NCBI GenBank assembly: GCA_038239485.1
Contig: JBBSET010000011.1
Coordinates: forward strand, 1 to 64,000
Reading direction: 5' to 3'
Length of the DNA: 64,000 bases
DNA from: DASQEH01 sp038239485
Lineage (GTDB): Bacteria; Actinomycetota; Actinomycetes; Propionibacteriales; Nocardioidaceae
The notes below the pieces were generated by a model. It saw only the letters and a program-made list of their open reading frames with translations. It made no database searches and had not been told where the DNA came from. How positions within the stretch are numbered: position 1 is the stretch's first letter; the number at the start of each line of letters is the position of its first letter. Shown one piece after another: positions 1 to 8,746 of the stretch. The translations under genes and the position numbers were made by a program.

Positions 1-396
1 CACCACCTCGGGGGTCGCCATCGGCAGGAAGATGATCAGGTTGGACACGCCGCGGCCGCGAAACGAGTGCCGCACGAGCGCGAACGCCATCATGGTGCCC
101 AGCACGGTGGACAAGATGGTGGCCGTGATGCTCACCTCGAAGCTCAGCTTGAGCGAGGAGCACAGGCCGTCGGGCTGGCAGATCGAGCTCCAGTTGTGCC
201 AGGTGAACGAGTCGAACTGGGCCGTGGCGGACTTGCCCGACGGTTGGTTGAACGACAGAGCGATCACGTAGCCGATGGGGATGAATGTGTAGACGAGCAC
301 GGCGATGCCGATACCGAGCACGAGGTGGTCCCCCAGCCAGCGCCTGGTCGGTCGGCGAGTGGACTGCACTCCCGAGCTTCTGGTCAGCGTTGCCAT
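1..396 (-). CDS. potC: Spermidine/putrescine ABC transporter permease PotC (partial)
   Basis: Inner-membrane permease subunit of a polyamine-type ABC importer. The ATG at 396-394 follows the TAG stop of potB without any gap, and the frame stays open for 132 codons to the left edge, so the C-terminal half lies outside the window. A basic N-terminus (TRRPTRRW) precedes a first membrane segment (about residues 20-42), then a periplasmic loop and a second segment entering the conserved TILSTVLGTMMAFALVRH stretch typical of PotC/PotB-family permeases. It is last in the potD-potA-potB-potC order. The family assignment is firm; the exact substrate (putrescine, spermidine or a related amine) is inferred from the operon. 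Confidence 0.8.
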   Translation of the reverse strand, partial: MATLTRSSGVQSTRRPTRRWLGDHLVLGIGIAVLVYTFIPIGYVIALSFNQPSGKSATAQFDSFTWHNWSSICQPDGLCSSLKLSFEVSITATILSTVLGTMMAFALVRHSFRGRGVSNLIIFLPMATPEVV

Positions 397-1290
397 CTAG
401 ACGAGCTCCTCGGTCCCGGCCCGACGGACGTACACGACGACCATGGCCACGACGATGAACATCAGGATCAGCGACAGGCTGGCGGCGAGAGGGTAGTTGT
501 GCTCGGTGAGGAAAGCGGCCTGGATCCGGTTACCGATCATGTACTGCCTCGGCGTCCCGAGCAGCTCGGCGTTGATGTAGTCGCCGCAGGACGGGATGAA
601 ACACAGCAGCGTTCCGGAGACGACGCCGGGCAGCGACAGCGGGAATGTCACTTTGCGGAACCCGACGAACGGGCTGGAGTAGAGATCGCCGGCGGCCTCG
701 ATGAGTCGATGGTCCACCTTGTCCAACGACGCGAAGAGGGGAAGCACCATGAAGGGCAGGAAGTTGTAGATGAGACCTGCCACGACAGCAAAGCTGGTGG
801 CGAGCAGCCGCCCGTTCTGCGGCAGGATCGAGAGCGCCCTGAGCGTGCTTGTCACCGGCCCCTGGTCGGCGAGGATCGCCCCCCAGGACAGGGTTCGCAG
901 CAGGAAGCTCGTGAAGAACGGGGCGATAACGAGGACGAGCATGAAGTTCTTCCATCGGCCCGACTTGAAGGCGATGGCGTACGCCAGCGGGTACCCCAAC
1001 AGAAAGCAGACGAAGGTCGAGATCCCCGCGTACGCGAAGGACCGGACGAAGAGGTTGAGGTTGTCGCGGATCGCGTCGAGGTAGTTCTGGACGTGCCACG
1101 TCATGGCGTACCCGCGCTCGAACGATCCGGTCGGGTCGTACAGGGACGTGAAGAAAAGCTGCAGAGTGGGCAGCAGGAAGAACAGCAGCAGCCAGACCAT
1201 GCCGGGCACCAGCAAGAGCCAGCCGTAACCTCGCCGGCCTGACGCCCGATCCTCCTCGACAGCGGGCCGCTCGCTCTCGACCTCTGTCAT
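397..1290 (-). CDS. potB: Spermidine/putrescine ABC transporter permease PotB
   Basis: A 297-residue permease, the normal length for PotB. The first membrane segment is at about residues 23-46, with further hydrophobic segments near 85-107, 115-135, 165-188, 220-240 and 270-288. The cytoplasmic EAA loop that docks onto the ATPase is visible from residue 198 (EAAGDLYSSPFVGFRK). The ATG overlaps the potA stop as ATGA, so the two are probably translationally coupled, and potC begins right after this gene's stop codon. It should form the heterodimeric channel with PotC, energised by PotA and supplied by PotD. Confidence 0.9.
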   Translation of the reverse strand: MTEVESERPAVEEDRASGRRGYGWLLLVPGMVWLLLFFLLPTLQLFFTSLYDPTGSFERGYAMTWHVQNYLDAIRDNLNLFVRSFAYAGISTFVCFLLGYPLAYAIAFKSGRWKNFMLVLVIAPFFTSFLLRTLSWGAILADQGPVTSTLRALSILPQNGRLLATSFAVVAGLIYNFLPFMVLPLFASLDKVDHRLIEAAGDLYSSPFVGFRKVTFPLSLPGVVSGTLLCFIPSCGDYINAELLGTPRQYMIGNRIQAAFLTEHNYPLAASLSLILMFIVVAMVVVYVRRAGTEELV

Positions 1291-2441
1291 CCGTCTTCGT
1301 CACTCACGACGCCGGCTTTGGCGTCCTGGTCGGCGTCGAGCAGAAACGAATGGTGCGGCTCCCAGGTGAGGTCGACCTCGTCCCCATTGTGGAATGGCGT
1401 GCGTTGACCGGAGTTCTGCTCGAACACCATCAGCTCCTGACCGGTAGGCATCCTGACGAGGTACTGCGTACTCACTCCGACGAAGCTGACGTCGCTGATC
1501 ACGCCACCCTCGAGGCTGTTGCCGCTGCGGGCATCACCGGACCCCTTGCGGGAAGCGAAGATCTTCTCGGGCCGCACGCCGAGCCAGCCCTTCCCTCTGT
1601 CGGTGTGCGAGCGGCTGGCCTCGACGCCGAGCTTCTGCCCGCTGATGCTCACCGTGACCGTAGACCCCGAGGCGTCCTCGACCTCGGTCATCAGCAGGTT
1701 GGACTGACCGAGGAAGTTGGCCACGAAGGTTGTCATCGGGTTCTCATACAGGTCGGCGGGTGTGCCCATCTGCTCGATCACGCCATGGTTCATCACCGCG
1801 ATCGTGTCGGCCATCGTCATCGCCTCCTCCTGATCGTGCGTCACGTGCACGAAGCTGATGCCGATGTCGGTCTGGATGCGCTTCAGCTCGATCTGCATGT
1901 TGCGACGCAGCTTGAGGTCCAAGGCACCGAGCGGCTCGTCGAGGAGGAGCACTCCAGGTTCGTTGATCAGCGCGCGAGCCAGCGCCACCCGCTGTTGCTG
2001 CCCGCCGGACAGCTGAGCCGGCTTACGGGCCGCATATCCGTCCAGCTCGACCAGCTCGAGCATGTCGTGGGTCTTCTGCTTGAGGTCCTTGACGCCGCGC
2101 CGTCGCAGGCCGAACGCCACATTCTCGAAGATGGTCAGATGGGGAAAGAGCGCGTAGGACTGGAAGACCGTGTTCACCGGGCGTTTGTAGGGTCTCAGCC
2201 GGGTGATCTCCTCGTCTCCGATGAAGACCTGTCCGGCCGTTGGTTCCTCGAGCCCGGCGATGACACGAAGGGTGGTGGTCTTGCCGCAGCCGGACGGGCC
2301 GAGCAGGGCGAAGAACGATCCCTGGGGAACCGTCAGCGACAGGTCGTCGACGGCGACGAAGCCCCCGAACCGCTTGGTGATGTCAGTGAGGCGCAGATCC
2401 TTCGTCGTTCCCTCGCTGCCCGTGCTGTCAACCCTCGCCAC
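1287..2441 (-). CDS. potA: Spermidine/putrescine ABC transporter ATP-binding protein PotA
   Basis: The ATPase of the polyamine importer, 384 residues starting at a GTG. Visible motifs are Walker A GPSGCGKTT (about 48-56), the Q-loop region, the ABC signature LSGGQQQRVALARAL near 145-160, Walker B VLLLDEPLGALD and a switch His (HVTHDQEEAM). The C-terminal 130 residues form the TOBE-type regulatory domain common to PotA/FbpC proteins. It lies 5 bp downstream of potD and overlaps potB by 4 bp. General homology could also fit an iron or sulfate importer, but the neighbouring PotD-like binding protein and permeases favour a polyamine or related cation. Confidence 0.9.
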   Translation of the reverse strand: MARVDSTGSEGTTKDLRLTDITKRFGGFVAVDDLSLTVPQGSFFALLGPSGCGKTTTLRVIAGLEEPTAGQVFIGDEEITRLRPYKRPVNTVFQSYALFPHLTIFENVAFGLRRRGVKDLKQKTHDMLELVELDGYAARKPAQLSGGQQQRVALARALINEPGVLLLDEPLGALDLKLRRNMQIELKRIQTDIGISFVHVTHDQEEAMTMADTIAVMNHGVIEQMGTPADLYENPMTTFVANFLGQSNLLMTEVEDASGSTVTVSISGQKLGVEASRSHTDRGKGWLGVRPEKIFASRKGSGDARSGNSLEGGVISDVSFVGVSTQYLVRMPTGQELMVFEQNSGQRTPFHNGDEVDLTWEPHHSFLLDADQDAKAGVVSDEDG

Positions 2442-2446
2442 CAGCC

Positions 2447-3625
2447 CTATCCGCCCTGAACCTGGCTGAACTGCGCCTGGTAGTCCTGGTTCTGGTTGTC
2501 ACTCAACCCCATGAACGTGTACCCGTTCGCCAGCATCTTCGAGTTCGGGAAGATGAGCGGGTCATGGACCGCGGACTTGTCGAACTGGGCCATGTGGCTC
2601 TGGGCACCGTTGACAGGGCAGAAGTAGTAGTTCCAGGCGGCGAGCTGGGCCGCGATCACCGGCTCGTAGTAGAAGTTCATCAGCTCTTCGGCGTTGGTCT
2701 TGTGCTCGGCCTGGTTGGGGACCAACATGTTGTCGCTCCAGAGCGAGATGCCCTCCTCCGGTGCCAGCCACACGAACTTCGGATCGCCGAGCTGGGGAAT
2801 GTCGCCGCTCCACGCCTCGCAGGCGACCACGTCCCCCGACTTCAGGTCGTCCAGATAGTCATTGCCCGTGAATCGGCGTATCTGGCCGTTGGTAACGAAG
2901 GAGGTCAACGACGTGATCGCCTTCGAGAACTCACCGGCGGAGAACTTCTCGGGGTCCGCACCCTCCAGGAGCAGCATGAAGAGCATGGTGTCGCGCATCT
3001 CACTGAGCAAGTCGACCTTGCCCTTGAGGTTGGCCCGGGTCAGCAGCTCCTTGAAGCTGGTGACCGGATCGGTGAGGTCGGAGTTGTAGCAGATGCCGGT
3101 CATCCCGCTCTGCCACGGGACGCTGTACTCACGTTTGGGGTCCCAGGGAGGTGACTTCAGCGAGTCGAGGAGGTTGGCGTCCACATTGGGGAGCTTGGAG
3201 TGGTCCAGCTTCTGCAGCCACCCGAGGTCGATCATGCGAGCCGCCATCCAGTCGGTGAGCACGAAGATGTCGCGGCCCGTCGACTTGCAGTCCTTCAGCT
3301 CAGGTGCGACCTTCGCGTAGAAGGCCTCGTTGTCGTTGACGTCGGTCTGATAGCTCACGGCGATACCACTCTGATGCTCGAACTTCTCCAGCGTCGAGGT
3401 GCTCTTGCCGCTGATCGGGTCGATGTACGCCGGCCAGTTGGAGAAGGACAGCACTTTTTGCGAGGCGCTCTTGTCGGTGCTGACACAGGAACCCTGTGCG
3501 ACCTTGGCTCCGCTGGTGCCGCAGGACGACAGCAGACCCGCACCCCCGACGGCGAGTGCGGACAACGAGGCCCCATGCAGGAACCGTCGCCTGCTGATGC
3601 CTGGTGGGCGAACGAGCTCAGACAT
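2447..3625 (-). CDS. potD: Polyamine ABC transporter substrate-binding lipoprotein PotD
   Basis: Extracellular solute-binding protein of 392 residues. The N-terminus carries a twin-arginine-like segment (SRRRFLHGASLSALAVGG) running into a lipobox ending LLSSC, so a Tat-exported lipoprotein is likely. The mature part has the PotD/PotF fold signature KVLSFSNWPAYIDP early on, and a C-terminal domain mentioning NYYFCPVN. The start is chosen at ATG 3625, preceded by GGAGG four bases upstream; the frame stays open further upstream but without RBS or signal-like sequence. It is first in the operon and divergent from the AsnC-type regulator, with a candidate promoter at 3661-3689. Confidence 0.9.
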   Translation of the reverse strand: MSELVRPPGISRRRFLHGASLSALAVGGAGLLSSCGTSGAKVAQGSCVSTDKSASQKVLSFSNWPAYIDPISGKSTSTLEKFEHQSGIAVSYQTDVNDNEAFYAKVAPELKDCKSTGRDIFVLTDWMAARMIDLGWLQKLDHSKLPNVDANLLDSLKSPPWDPKREYSVPWQSGMTGICYNSDLTDPVTSFKELLTRANLKGKVDLLSEMRDTMLFMLLLEGADPEKFSAGEFSKAITSLTSFVTNGQIRRFTGNDYLDDLKSGDVVACEAWSGDIPQLGDPKFVWLAPEEGISLWSDNMLVPNQAEHKTNAEELMNFYYEPVIAAQLAAWNYYFCPVNGAQSHMAQFDKSAVHDPLIFPNSKMLANGYTFMGLSDNQNQDYQAQFSQVQGG

Positions 3626-3660
3626 GTGGCCTCCAGGGCTATCGCGGGTAGTTGCGGGCG

Positions 3661-3689
3661 ATCTTGTCAGACGAACTCGCTTCCAACAA
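3661..3689 (-). promoter_or_regulatory. Candidate sigma-70-type promoter of the potDABC operon
   Basis: On the minus strand a -35-like TTGTTG (3689-3684) and a -10-like CAAGAT (3666-3661) are separated by exactly 17 bp, placing transcription start about 30 bases upstream of potD. Just upstream lie the AT-rich CATTCCATTGCGAAATG (about 3692-3708) and TTGTAACAA (3712-3720, arms TTGT/ACAA), in the divergent region shared with the AsnC/Lrp gene; these are plausible regulator sites. Assignment is by eye only. Confidence 0.45.
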
Positions 3690-3775
3690 GCCATTCCATT
3701 GCGAAATGCCCTTGTAACAACGGAATCTGACGACTGGTGCTTGTGTTGTCCGCGCTCCGCTACCAAGATGATCGC

Positions 3776-4249
3776 GTGACGACTCGAGGCTCCAACCCCG
3801 TCTCGCACCTCGACGAGGTGTCCAAAGCGATCATCGAGCAGCTGCAGAAGGACGGCCGGATGCCCTATGCCACCATCGGCAAGGCGGTCGGCCTGTCGGA
3901 GGCGGCGGTCCGGCAGCGGGTGCAGCGCCTGCTCGACACCGGGGTGATGCAGATCGTCGCGGTGACCGACCCGTTGCAGCTCGGCTTCGCGAGGCAGGCG
4001 ATGATCGGCATCCACGCCGAAGGTGACGTGGAGCCGATCGCCACCGCGCTGGCGCGGATGGTCGAGGTGGACTATGTCATCGTCACGGCCGGGTCCTTCG
4101 ACCTGCTGGTGGAAGTGGTGTGCGAGAGCGACGACCACCTCCTCGACCTGCTCTCCAAGCGCATCCGCGCGCTGGCGGGGGTGCGGAGCACCGAGACCTT
4201 CATGTATCTGAAGCTGCACAAACAGACCTACTCGTGGGGAGTCCGGTGA
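3776..4249 (+). CDS. AsnC/Lrp-family transcriptional regulator
   Basis: A 157-residue Lrp/AsnC protein: an N-terminal helix-turn-helix (AIIEQLQKDGRMPYATIGKA, then VGLSEAAVRQRVQRL) and a C-terminal RAM/ACT-like domain (QAMIGIHAEGDVEPIATALA ... DYVIVTAGSFDLLVEVV). These proteins act as ligand-responsive octamers binding AT-rich inverted repeats. GTG 3776 is chosen because the protein then begins at the usual distance before the HTH; an in-frame ATG/GTG further upstream at 3737 would add 13 unlikely residues. It diverges from potD and overlaps the FAD oxidase by GTGA, so it very likely controls polyamine uptake and breakdown. Confidence 0.85.
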   Translation: MTTRGSNPVSHLDEVSKAIIEQLQKDGRMPYATIGKAVGLSEAAVRQRVQRLLDTGVMQIVAVTDPLQLGFARQAMIGIHAEGDVEPIATALARMVEVDYVIVTAGSFDLLVEVVCESDDHLLDLLSKRIRALAGVRSTETFMYLKLHKQTYSWGVR

Positions 4250-5628
4250 GCTACCGGGACCTGTCGCTGTGGCATGAGACCTGCGGAGACGGGCTTATAC
4301 CTCGCCCGGGCCTTCCGGGCAACCTCGACGTCGATGTCGCGATCATCGGAGCCGGCTTCACGGGCCTGTGGACGGCGTACTACCTGAGCGAGCGGGACCC
4401 GTCGTTGCGGATCGTGGTGCTCGAACGCGAGGTGGCGGGGTTCGGTGCGTCCGGGCGCAACGGCGGCTGGGTGTCCGGCCTGTTCCCATCGTCGTCCCTG
4501 CAGCTCTCGGCACTGGCCGGCTCGTCCCGCACCCAGGCCATCGCCATGACGGCCGCGATGCGAGCCTCCGTCGACGAGGTCGGTCGGGTCTCGACGGCCG
4601 AGGGCATCCACTGCGACTTCCACAAGGGCGGGACCGTCGTGGTCGCGCGGAACCGGGTCCAGCTCGGGCGAGCACGTGCCGAGGTGGAGGCGGCGTACGA
4701 GTGGGGCGACACCGACGACGACATCCGCCTCCTGGACCCGACGCAGACCGCCGAGCACGTCCGGGTCAGCCACGCCCTCGGGTCCACCTACACACCGCAC
4801 TGCGCCAGAATCCATCCCGCCAAGCTGGCACGTGGACTGGCCCGGGTGGTCGAGGCACGTGGTGTCACGATCTACGAGCGCACAACGGCCACCTCGATCG
4901 CTCCCAGCGTCGTCCGGACGGTCTCCGGCGACGTACGAGCACGGTTCGTCATCCGTGCCACCGAGGGTTACACGCCGGAGCTGACCGGATCCAAGCGGGT
5001 GGTCGTGCCCGTCTACTCGCTGGTCGTGGCCACCGAGCCGCTGCCGGAGACGATCTGGGATGAGATCGGGCTCGGCGGGCGGCCGACATTCTCCGACCAC
5101 CGTCATCTGGTCATCTACGGCCAGCGTACGGCCGACGACCGGCTCGTCTTCGGCGGCCGCGGGGCACCGTACCACTTCGGCTCGGCCGTCAAACCGGCGT
5201 TCGACCACGAGCGTCGCGTGTTCCAAGGCCTGCGGGAGACCTTGGTCGACCTCTTCCCACCGCTCGCGGGCCACCGGTTCACCCATGAGTGGGGCGGACC
5301 ACTCGGGATCTCCCGAGACTGGATGGCGTCGGTGGGGTTGGACCCGACGACAGGTCTGGGCTGGGCTGGCGGCTATGTGGGCGACGGTGTCAGCACGACG
5401 AACCTCGCCGGCCGCACACTGGCCGACCTGGTCACGTCGACCGAGTCGGACCTGGTCGGCCTGCCGTGGGTCAACCACCGGTCCAGGTCGTGGGAGCCCG
5501 AGCCGTTGCGATGGCTGGGCATCAACGCGGGGCTCCGCACCATGACGGCCGCCGACCACGAGGAGCGGCTGACAGGTCGGTCGAGCGTCCTGGCTCGGGC
5601 GATGGCACCGATGGTCGGCGGCCACTGA
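4246..5628 (+). CDS. FAD-dependent amine oxidoreductase (DAO family, PuuB-like)
   Basis: A 460-residue flavoprotein of the glycine/D-amino-acid oxidase family. The dinucleotide-binding motif VAIIGAGFTGLWTAYYL is at about residues 28-45, followed by VLEREVAGFGASGRNGGW, the FAD-contact region usual in gamma-glutamylputrescine oxidases. The C-terminal FAD motif is GGYVGDGVSTTNLAGRTLAD. The GTG start overlaps the regulator stop (GTGA) and has GGGGAG six bases upstream. The reaction is probably oxidative deamination of a polyamine or its gamma-glutamyl derivative to an aldehyde; this is inferred from the adjacent polyamine importer. Sarcosine or proline oxidase relatives cannot be excluded from sequence alone. 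Confidence 0.8.
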   Translation: MSYRDLSLWHETCGDGLIPRPGLPGNLDVDVAIIGAGFTGLWTAYYLSERDPSLRIVVLEREVAGFGASGRNGGWVSGLFPSSSLQLSALAGSSRTQAIAMTAAMRASVDEVGRVSTAEGIHCDFHKGGTVVVARNRVQLGRARAEVEAAYEWGDTDDDIRLLDPTQTAEHVRVSHALGSTYTPHCARIHPAKLARGLARVVEARGVTIYERTTATSIAPSVVRTVSGDVRARFVIRATEGYTPELTGSKRVVVPVYSLVVATEPLPETIWDEIGLGGRPTFSDHRHLVIYGQRTADDRLVFGGRGAPYHFGSAVKPAFDHERRVFQGLRETLVDLFPPLAGHRFTHEWGGPLGISRDWMASVGLDPTTGLGWAGGYVGDGVSTTNLAGRTLADLVTSTESDLVGLPWVNHRSRSWEPEPLRWLGINAGLRTMTAADHEERLTGRSSVLARAMAPMVGGH

Positions 5629-5636
5629 GTCCTGGA

Positions 5637-8108
5637 CTATCCCAGCAGGAGGCGTACGTCTGCGGCGCCGGTCGCGGCGAGCGCGCGCGCGGCCAGCCCG
5701 CGCGCCGCCGTCAGGCTGGTCCCCCGAACGGCTGCTTTGACGCTGGGCACGGCCGGTGCGACCGAGCTGAGCTCTCGGACGCCAAGCCCGATGAGAAGAG
5801 GCGCAACCGCGTCGTTGCTGGCGAGGTCGCCGCACACCGCGACCACCACGCGGTCGGGAACAGCGTCGCAGACCGACCCGATCAGCTGAAGCACAGCAGG
5901 TTCCAGGCTGTCCGCGAGAGCGGACACAGCGGCGTTACCGCGCTCGGCCGCAGTCGTGTACTGCGTCAGGTCGTTGGTCCCGATGCTCACGAAATCGAGC
6001 TTCGCGGCCAGCCGCCCGGCCCGTAGCGCAGCCGCAGGGACCTCGATCATGACGCCGACCTCGAGGGTCGACGGGACTCCGCCCGTGGTGGCGTCCGCCG
6101 CCGCGTGGAGCTGGTCCAGCGCCCAGTCGACCTCCGCCACCGTCGTCACCATCGGGAACATCACCTTGGTCGGCGTCTCCCGGGCTGTCAGGCAGATCGC
6201 CGCCAGCTGCTCTCGCAGGATGTCCGGCTGGCGTCGGAACAGCCTGAGACCCCGCTCGCCGAGGAAGGGGTTGGCCTCGACCGGCTGGGGCAGGAACCGT
6301 AGCGGCTTGTCCCCGCCGACGTCCCAGGTCCTGATCGTGATGGGCTGCCCGCGCAGCGCCTTGGCCACCGCGAGGAACTCCTCCGCCTGTCGCTCGACGC
6401 TCGGCCGGGTCGCGTCCGCACCGAAAAGGATCTCGGTACGGACCAGACCAGACCCCTCGGCACCCTGCTCGGCGGCCACCAGCGCGTCGTCGACCGACGA
6501 GACATTGGCGGCGACGTGGATCTTGCAGCCGTCGGTCGTGACCGCCGGCTCGCCCGCCAAGGTGAGGGCACCTGCGAGCCGGTCCGTCCGCCGGGCGATC
6601 TCCGCTTCGAAGCGGGCCTGCTCACTGGCGCCCGGGCGTACCACGAATGTCCCGGACCGGGCGTCGAAAGCCACCAGGTCCCCGTCCTGGACGTCTGCAG
6701 CGGCATCGCCCACGTCGGTGATGATCGGCAGCCCCCGCGACTTGGCGACGATCACACCGTGGCCGGTGGCGCCGCCGGCCATGGTCGCGACGCCGACGAT
6801 CAGTGCGGGGTCGAGGGTGGCGGCGGTGGCGGCGTCGAGCTCAGGGACCACGAGGATCCCGGTGTCCCCCCGCGCCGCGGAATCGAGGTCGTCTCTGCCG
6901 ATCAGCACCGCCAGCAGCCGCCGCTGCACGCTGCGGACGTCCTGGGCCCTGGCTCGCTGGTAGTCGTCGTCGAGAGACTCGAACTCCGCGGCGAGGGCCG
7001 TCAGACTAGCCGCCCAAGCGCCCGTCGCGGGCTCTCCCTCGCCAATCGCCTGCTCGGCCGACTCCTCCAGCGAGGGGTCGGACAGCATGGCGAGCTGGGC
7101 GTCGAAGATGGCGGCCTCAGCCGCGCCGATCAACGCCATGCTGTCCTCTCTCAACCGTGTGAGGGACTCCGCAGCTGCTGTCACTCCATCGCGCGAGCGG
7201 CGAAGCTCGGTGTCGACGTCCTCGGCGGCATACCCGCTGATGTCGATCTCGACGACAGGCACCAGGGCCGGCCCGATGGCGATGTCGAGTCCCGAGCCCG
7301 CACGTGACGGGCCGCCGATGACGGGCGAGACCGCAGAAGCGGGCTCAGTCTCGTCGTCGAAGGCTCGCCCGGCCAGGTCACGAACGGCGGTCATGGCGCG
7401 GTCCGCGTCGGGTCCGGACGTGTCCACCCTCAGGGTGTCGCCCTCCCGTGCGTTCAGCGTCGCCACCCTGCTCAGGCTCGCGGCGTCCACAGGCCCACGT
7501 CCGGTCCTGACGTTCGTGAGCCGTACCGCGGCGTCGAACGAGCGGACCAGGCTCACCAGCCGGGCGGCCGGGCGGGCGTGCAGGCCATGTGCGTTTGTCA
7601 CCGAGATCTCAGCGGATCGGACGTCGGCCGGTGGCCCGTCGCTCGCAGCCGCCTCGGCCGCATCGGACAACGCCATCGGGGCGTTGACGTCCGCGGCGGC
7701 CCCACCGAGGTGGTCCTGCTTGGCGGCCAGCCCGTTCAGCGCCTCCTCTGCAACCGCGGCGATCGGCGCCCCCGTGGAGGCGAGGACCACAGCGGCGACC
7801 AGGCCCTCGACCAGGGGCGCGCTCGACACGGTGACGCGCGCTGCGGTATCGGCGTCGACGAACTCCAGTGCCATCTCGGTGCTCAGGACCGCGCTGCCGA
7901 GATCGAGCAGCACGAGGACCCCGTCCGGGCCGTCCACCTCGCCGATCGCCTCCGACACGGCCACGGCGTCGGTCCCCAAAGTGGTGGCGTCGAGGCCTGC
8001 CGCGATCGCTATCCGCGGCAGGGCCGACTGGTCGACCATCTCCTTTGCCAGGCCCACGGCAGCCTCAGCGAGGGCTCGGCTGTGCGAGACGACGACGAGG
8101 CCGATCAC
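5637..8108 (-). CDS. dhaM: Multidomain phosphoryl carrier DhaM-HPr-enzyme I of the dihydroxyacetone kinase
   Basis: An 823-residue fusion. Residues 1-135 form a PTS EIIA-mannose-type DhaM domain with the phospho-acceptor His in VVVSHS (His9). Residues about 165-250 form an HPr domain with GLHARPA (His177). The remainder is a complete enzyme I: swivelling His in GGATGHGVIVA, PEP-binding RTEILF, WDVGGDKPLRFLP, and a C-terminal barrel with IGTNDLTQYT and the Cys in VAVCGDLAS. With its own EI the protein should carry phosphate from PEP to the ADP on DhaL without a separate PTS. The GTG start overlaps dhaL's stop (GTGA). Confidence 0.92.
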   Translation of the reverse strand: MIGLVVVSHSRALAEAAVGLAKEMVDQSALPRIAIAAGLDATTLGTDAVAVSEAIGEVDGPDGVLVLLDLGSAVLSTEMALEFVDADTAARVTVSSAPLVEGLVAAVVLASTGAPIAAVAEEALNGLAAKQDHLGGAAADVNAPMALSDAAEAAASDGPPADVRSAEISVTNAHGLHARPAARLVSLVRSFDAAVRLTNVRTGRGPVDAASLSRVATLNAREGDTLRVDTSGPDADRAMTAVRDLAGRAFDDETEPASAVSPVIGGPSRAGSGLDIAIGPALVPVVEIDISGYAAEDVDTELRRSRDGVTAAAESLTRLREDSMALIGAAEAAIFDAQLAMLSDPSLEESAEQAIGEGEPATGAWAASLTALAAEFESLDDDYQRARAQDVRSVQRRLLAVLIGRDDLDSAARGDTGILVVPELDAATAATLDPALIVGVATMAGGATGHGVIVAKSRGLPIITDVGDAAADVQDGDLVAFDARSGTFVVRPGASEQARFEAEIARRTDRLAGALTLAGEPAVTTDGCKIHVAANVSSVDDALVAAEQGAEGSGLVRTEILFGADATRPSVERQAEEFLAVAKALRGQPITIRTWDVGGDKPLRFLPQPVEANPFLGERGLRLFRRQPDILREQLAAICLTARETPTKVMFPMVTTVAEVDWALDQLHAAADATTGGVPSTLEVGVMIEVPAAALRAGRLAAKLDFVSIGTNDLTQYTTAAERGNAAVSALADSLEPAVLQLIGSVCDAVPDRVVVAVCGDLASNDAVAPLLIGLGVRELSSVAPAVPSVKAAVRGTSLTAARGLAARALAATGAADVRLLLG

Positions 8109-8743
8109 GACAAGGCGGCCGCAGCGGACTCCAGCAGCATCGTCGTGCTCGTGGCGCCGGGATCCTGGTGGCCGGCGCTGCGCTCACCCAGGTAGCTGGC
8201 GCGACCCTTGCGCGCGACCAGCGGCGTGGTGCTGTCGCGACCCTCCGCAGCAGCCTTCGCCGCAGCACCCAGCGCGGTCGCCACGCCCTCGCCGACGGCG
8301 GCGTCGTAGGCGTCCAGAGCAGGCATCAGCGCGTCGACCATCGTCTTGTCGCCGACCTCCGCCTTGCCCCTGGCGACGATCCCCTGGACGCCGGCTCTCA
8401 GCGCCGCTCCGAGCTCCGGCGCGGAGATCTCGTCGGCCCCCTGCAAAGAGCTGCCAAGCCGGAGGAAGAACGTCCCGTACAACGGGCCACTGGCGCCACC
8501 GACGGTGCTCACCAGCGTCATGCCGACCTTCTTGAAGAGGGCGTCGGCGGTCTCGAACTCCGTTGCGTCAAGGGCGGCGACGACAGCCTTCATCCCTCGG
8601 TCCATGTTGCTGCCGTGGTCAGCGTCTCCGATGGCGGAGTCGAGGTCGGTGAGCATGGCAGCGTTGTCATGGATGGTGGCGGCGAACTGCCGCAGCCACG
8701 CGCCGAAGGCGTCGACAGTGACGACAGTGACGACATCCCCCAT
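8105..8743 (-). CDS. dhaL: PEP-dependent dihydroxyacetone kinase, ADP-binding subunit DhaL
   Basis: A 212-residue DAK2-domain protein, standard length for DhaL. The metal and nucleotide site is visible in SAIGDADHGSNMDRG, followed by the glycine-rich GGASGPLYGTFF that wraps the phosphates. DhaL keeps ADP permanently bound; it is rephosphorylated by DhaM and passes phosphate to dihydroxyacetone held covalently on DhaK. It starts 3 bp after dhaK stops and overlaps dhaM by 4 bp, consistent with a K-L-M operon with tight stoichiometry. Confidence 0.93.
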   Translation of the reverse strand: MGDVVTVVTVDAFGAWLRQFAATIHDNAAMLTDLDSAIGDADHGSNMDRGMKAVVAALDATEFETADALFKKVGMTLVSTVGGASGPLYGTFFLRLGSSLQGADEISAPELGAALRAGVQGIVARGKAEVGDKTMVDALMPALDAYDAAVGEGVATALGAAAKAAAEGRDSTTPLVARKGRASYLGERSAGHQDPGATSTTMLLESAAAALS

Positions 8744-8746
8744 CCG

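Noticed and set aside
67..1242. A 391-codon plus-strand open frame at the left end
   Set aside because: Antisense to potB and potC, which have clear membrane-protein sequence and coupled starts.
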